Shown here piece by piece: positions 5,147 to 5,480 of a DNA stretch of 5,480 bases (position 1 is its first letter; every line of letters starts with the position of its first letter). Position numbers and translations under genes: made by a program. Below the pieces are notes generated by a model that saw nothing but the letters and a program-made list of their open reading frames with translations, was not told the origin of the DNA and made no database searches. Origin of the DNA: Planctomycetota bacterium. GTDB taxonomy: Bacteria; JAJVIF01; JAPKYR01. The stretch covers positions 1 to 5,480 of the forward strand of contig DAOVJF010000211.1 in the NCBI GenBank assembly GCA_030673355.1, written 5' to 3'.

Positions 5147-5480
5147 ATGAATACATACATCTTTCGCATTGCCTGTCTTTCATTGATGCTCTGTCTGCTT
5201 GCTGCCGGTATCGCTTCGGGACATACAAACGAGCATAAACAATTTCCGGATTTTGACATACCCGATATCGATGAACTTGACGACCTGGACGATATTGAAG
5301 ATGCCATCGAGGATCTTGGTGATATCGCCTATATAGTCGAAAACCTTGGGGGTTTCGGACTGAGTATGGATCAGGAAGAACCAATCACCACGAATCTCGA
5401 CGATGCAATCACCGACACCCCATTCCTCGACAACTACCCGGTTTCGAATTTTATCGGGAACAGGGAATTCATTACCCTGA
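5147..5480 (+). CDS. Secreted acidic hypothetical protein (3'-partial)
   Basis: The frame starting at the ATG 5147-5149 is open to the window edge and gives 111 residues. AGAGG (5133-5137) lies 9 nt upstream. The N-terminus MNTYIFRIACLSLMLCLLAA leads a clear signal peptide (basic Arg7, hydrophobic core 8-22, likely signal peptidase I cleavage around GIASG-HT, residues 21-27). There is no lipobox followed by a cysteine in the right place. After it comes a remarkable acidic run: 14 of 25 residues at 35-59 are Asp or Glu, with Ile/Leu recurring about every third residue (IPDIDELDDLDDIEDAIEDL). The remainder includes EEPITTNLDDAITDTPFLDNYP and looks like the start of a folded domain. I do not recognise the family. 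An extracytoplasmic protein, possibly calcium-binding through the acidic run, is a reasonable guess only. Confidence 0.8.
   Translation, partial: MNTYIFRIACLSLMLCLLAAGIASGHTNEHKQFPDFDIPDIDELDDLDDIEDAIEDLGDIAYIVENLGGFGLSMDQEEPITTNLDDAITDTPFLDNYPVSNFIGNREFITL

Noticed and set aside
1..5480. A defence, mobile or other novel multi-gene system
   Set aside because: No nuclease, helicase, transposase, integrase, toxin-antitoxin pair, reverse transcriptase or CRISPR-like array is visible; the recognisable genes are common metabolic, peptidase and membrane families without a shared operon.

Overview
The window looks like an ordinary chromosomal segment of a Gram-negative-like bacterium. It has moderate GC, ATG starts with AGGA/GGAGG-type ribosome binding sites, and short intergenic gaps. 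No tRNA, rRNA, CRISPR array, transposase, phage gene or conserved operon is visible that would fix the taxonomy. The mix of a cytoplasmic S9C peptidase, an AhpD-fold protein and secreted or membrane hypotheticals suggests an environmental bacterium, perhaps from a poorly sampled candidate phylum; that placement is a guess.

Layout: (1) 1-941, plus strand, the C-terminal three quarters or so of an FAD-dependent DAO-family oxidoreductase cut by the window edge. (2) 938-1021, a compact repeat cluster between convergent genes: three tandem 15-bp units, the first holding the oxidoreductase stop codon, then two perfect short hairpins. (3) 1028-1258, minus strand, a 76-residue exported or membrane-anchored protein of unknown function. 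(4) 1259-1364, an AT-rich divergent intergenic region. (5) 1365-1925, plus, an AhpD/carboxymuconolactone-decarboxylase-fold peroxidase-related protein with the complete Glu/Cys/Cys/His site. (6) 1998-4028, plus, an S9C-type prolyl oligopeptidase with a beta-propeller and intact catalytic triad, preceded by a good sigma70-like promoter. (7) 4124-4903, plus, a six-helix membrane protein resembling ABC-2-type permeases. (8) 4904-5146, a gap with no convincing gene and one weak terminator-like structure. (9) 5147-5480, plus, the start of a secreted protein with an extremely acidic stretch, running off the window.

The genes do not form an obvious pathway. The oxidoreductase and the 76-residue gene converge on the repeat cluster. 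The 76-residue gene and the AhpD-like gene diverge from a shared 106-bp region. The three downstream plus-strand genes each have their own upstream gap of 72 to 243 bases and may be separate units. I found no evidence of a defence, mobile or otherwise new multi-gene system. The points most worth following up are the repeat/hairpin cluster at 938-1021, the small minus-strand protein, and the acidic secreted protein at the 3' edge.
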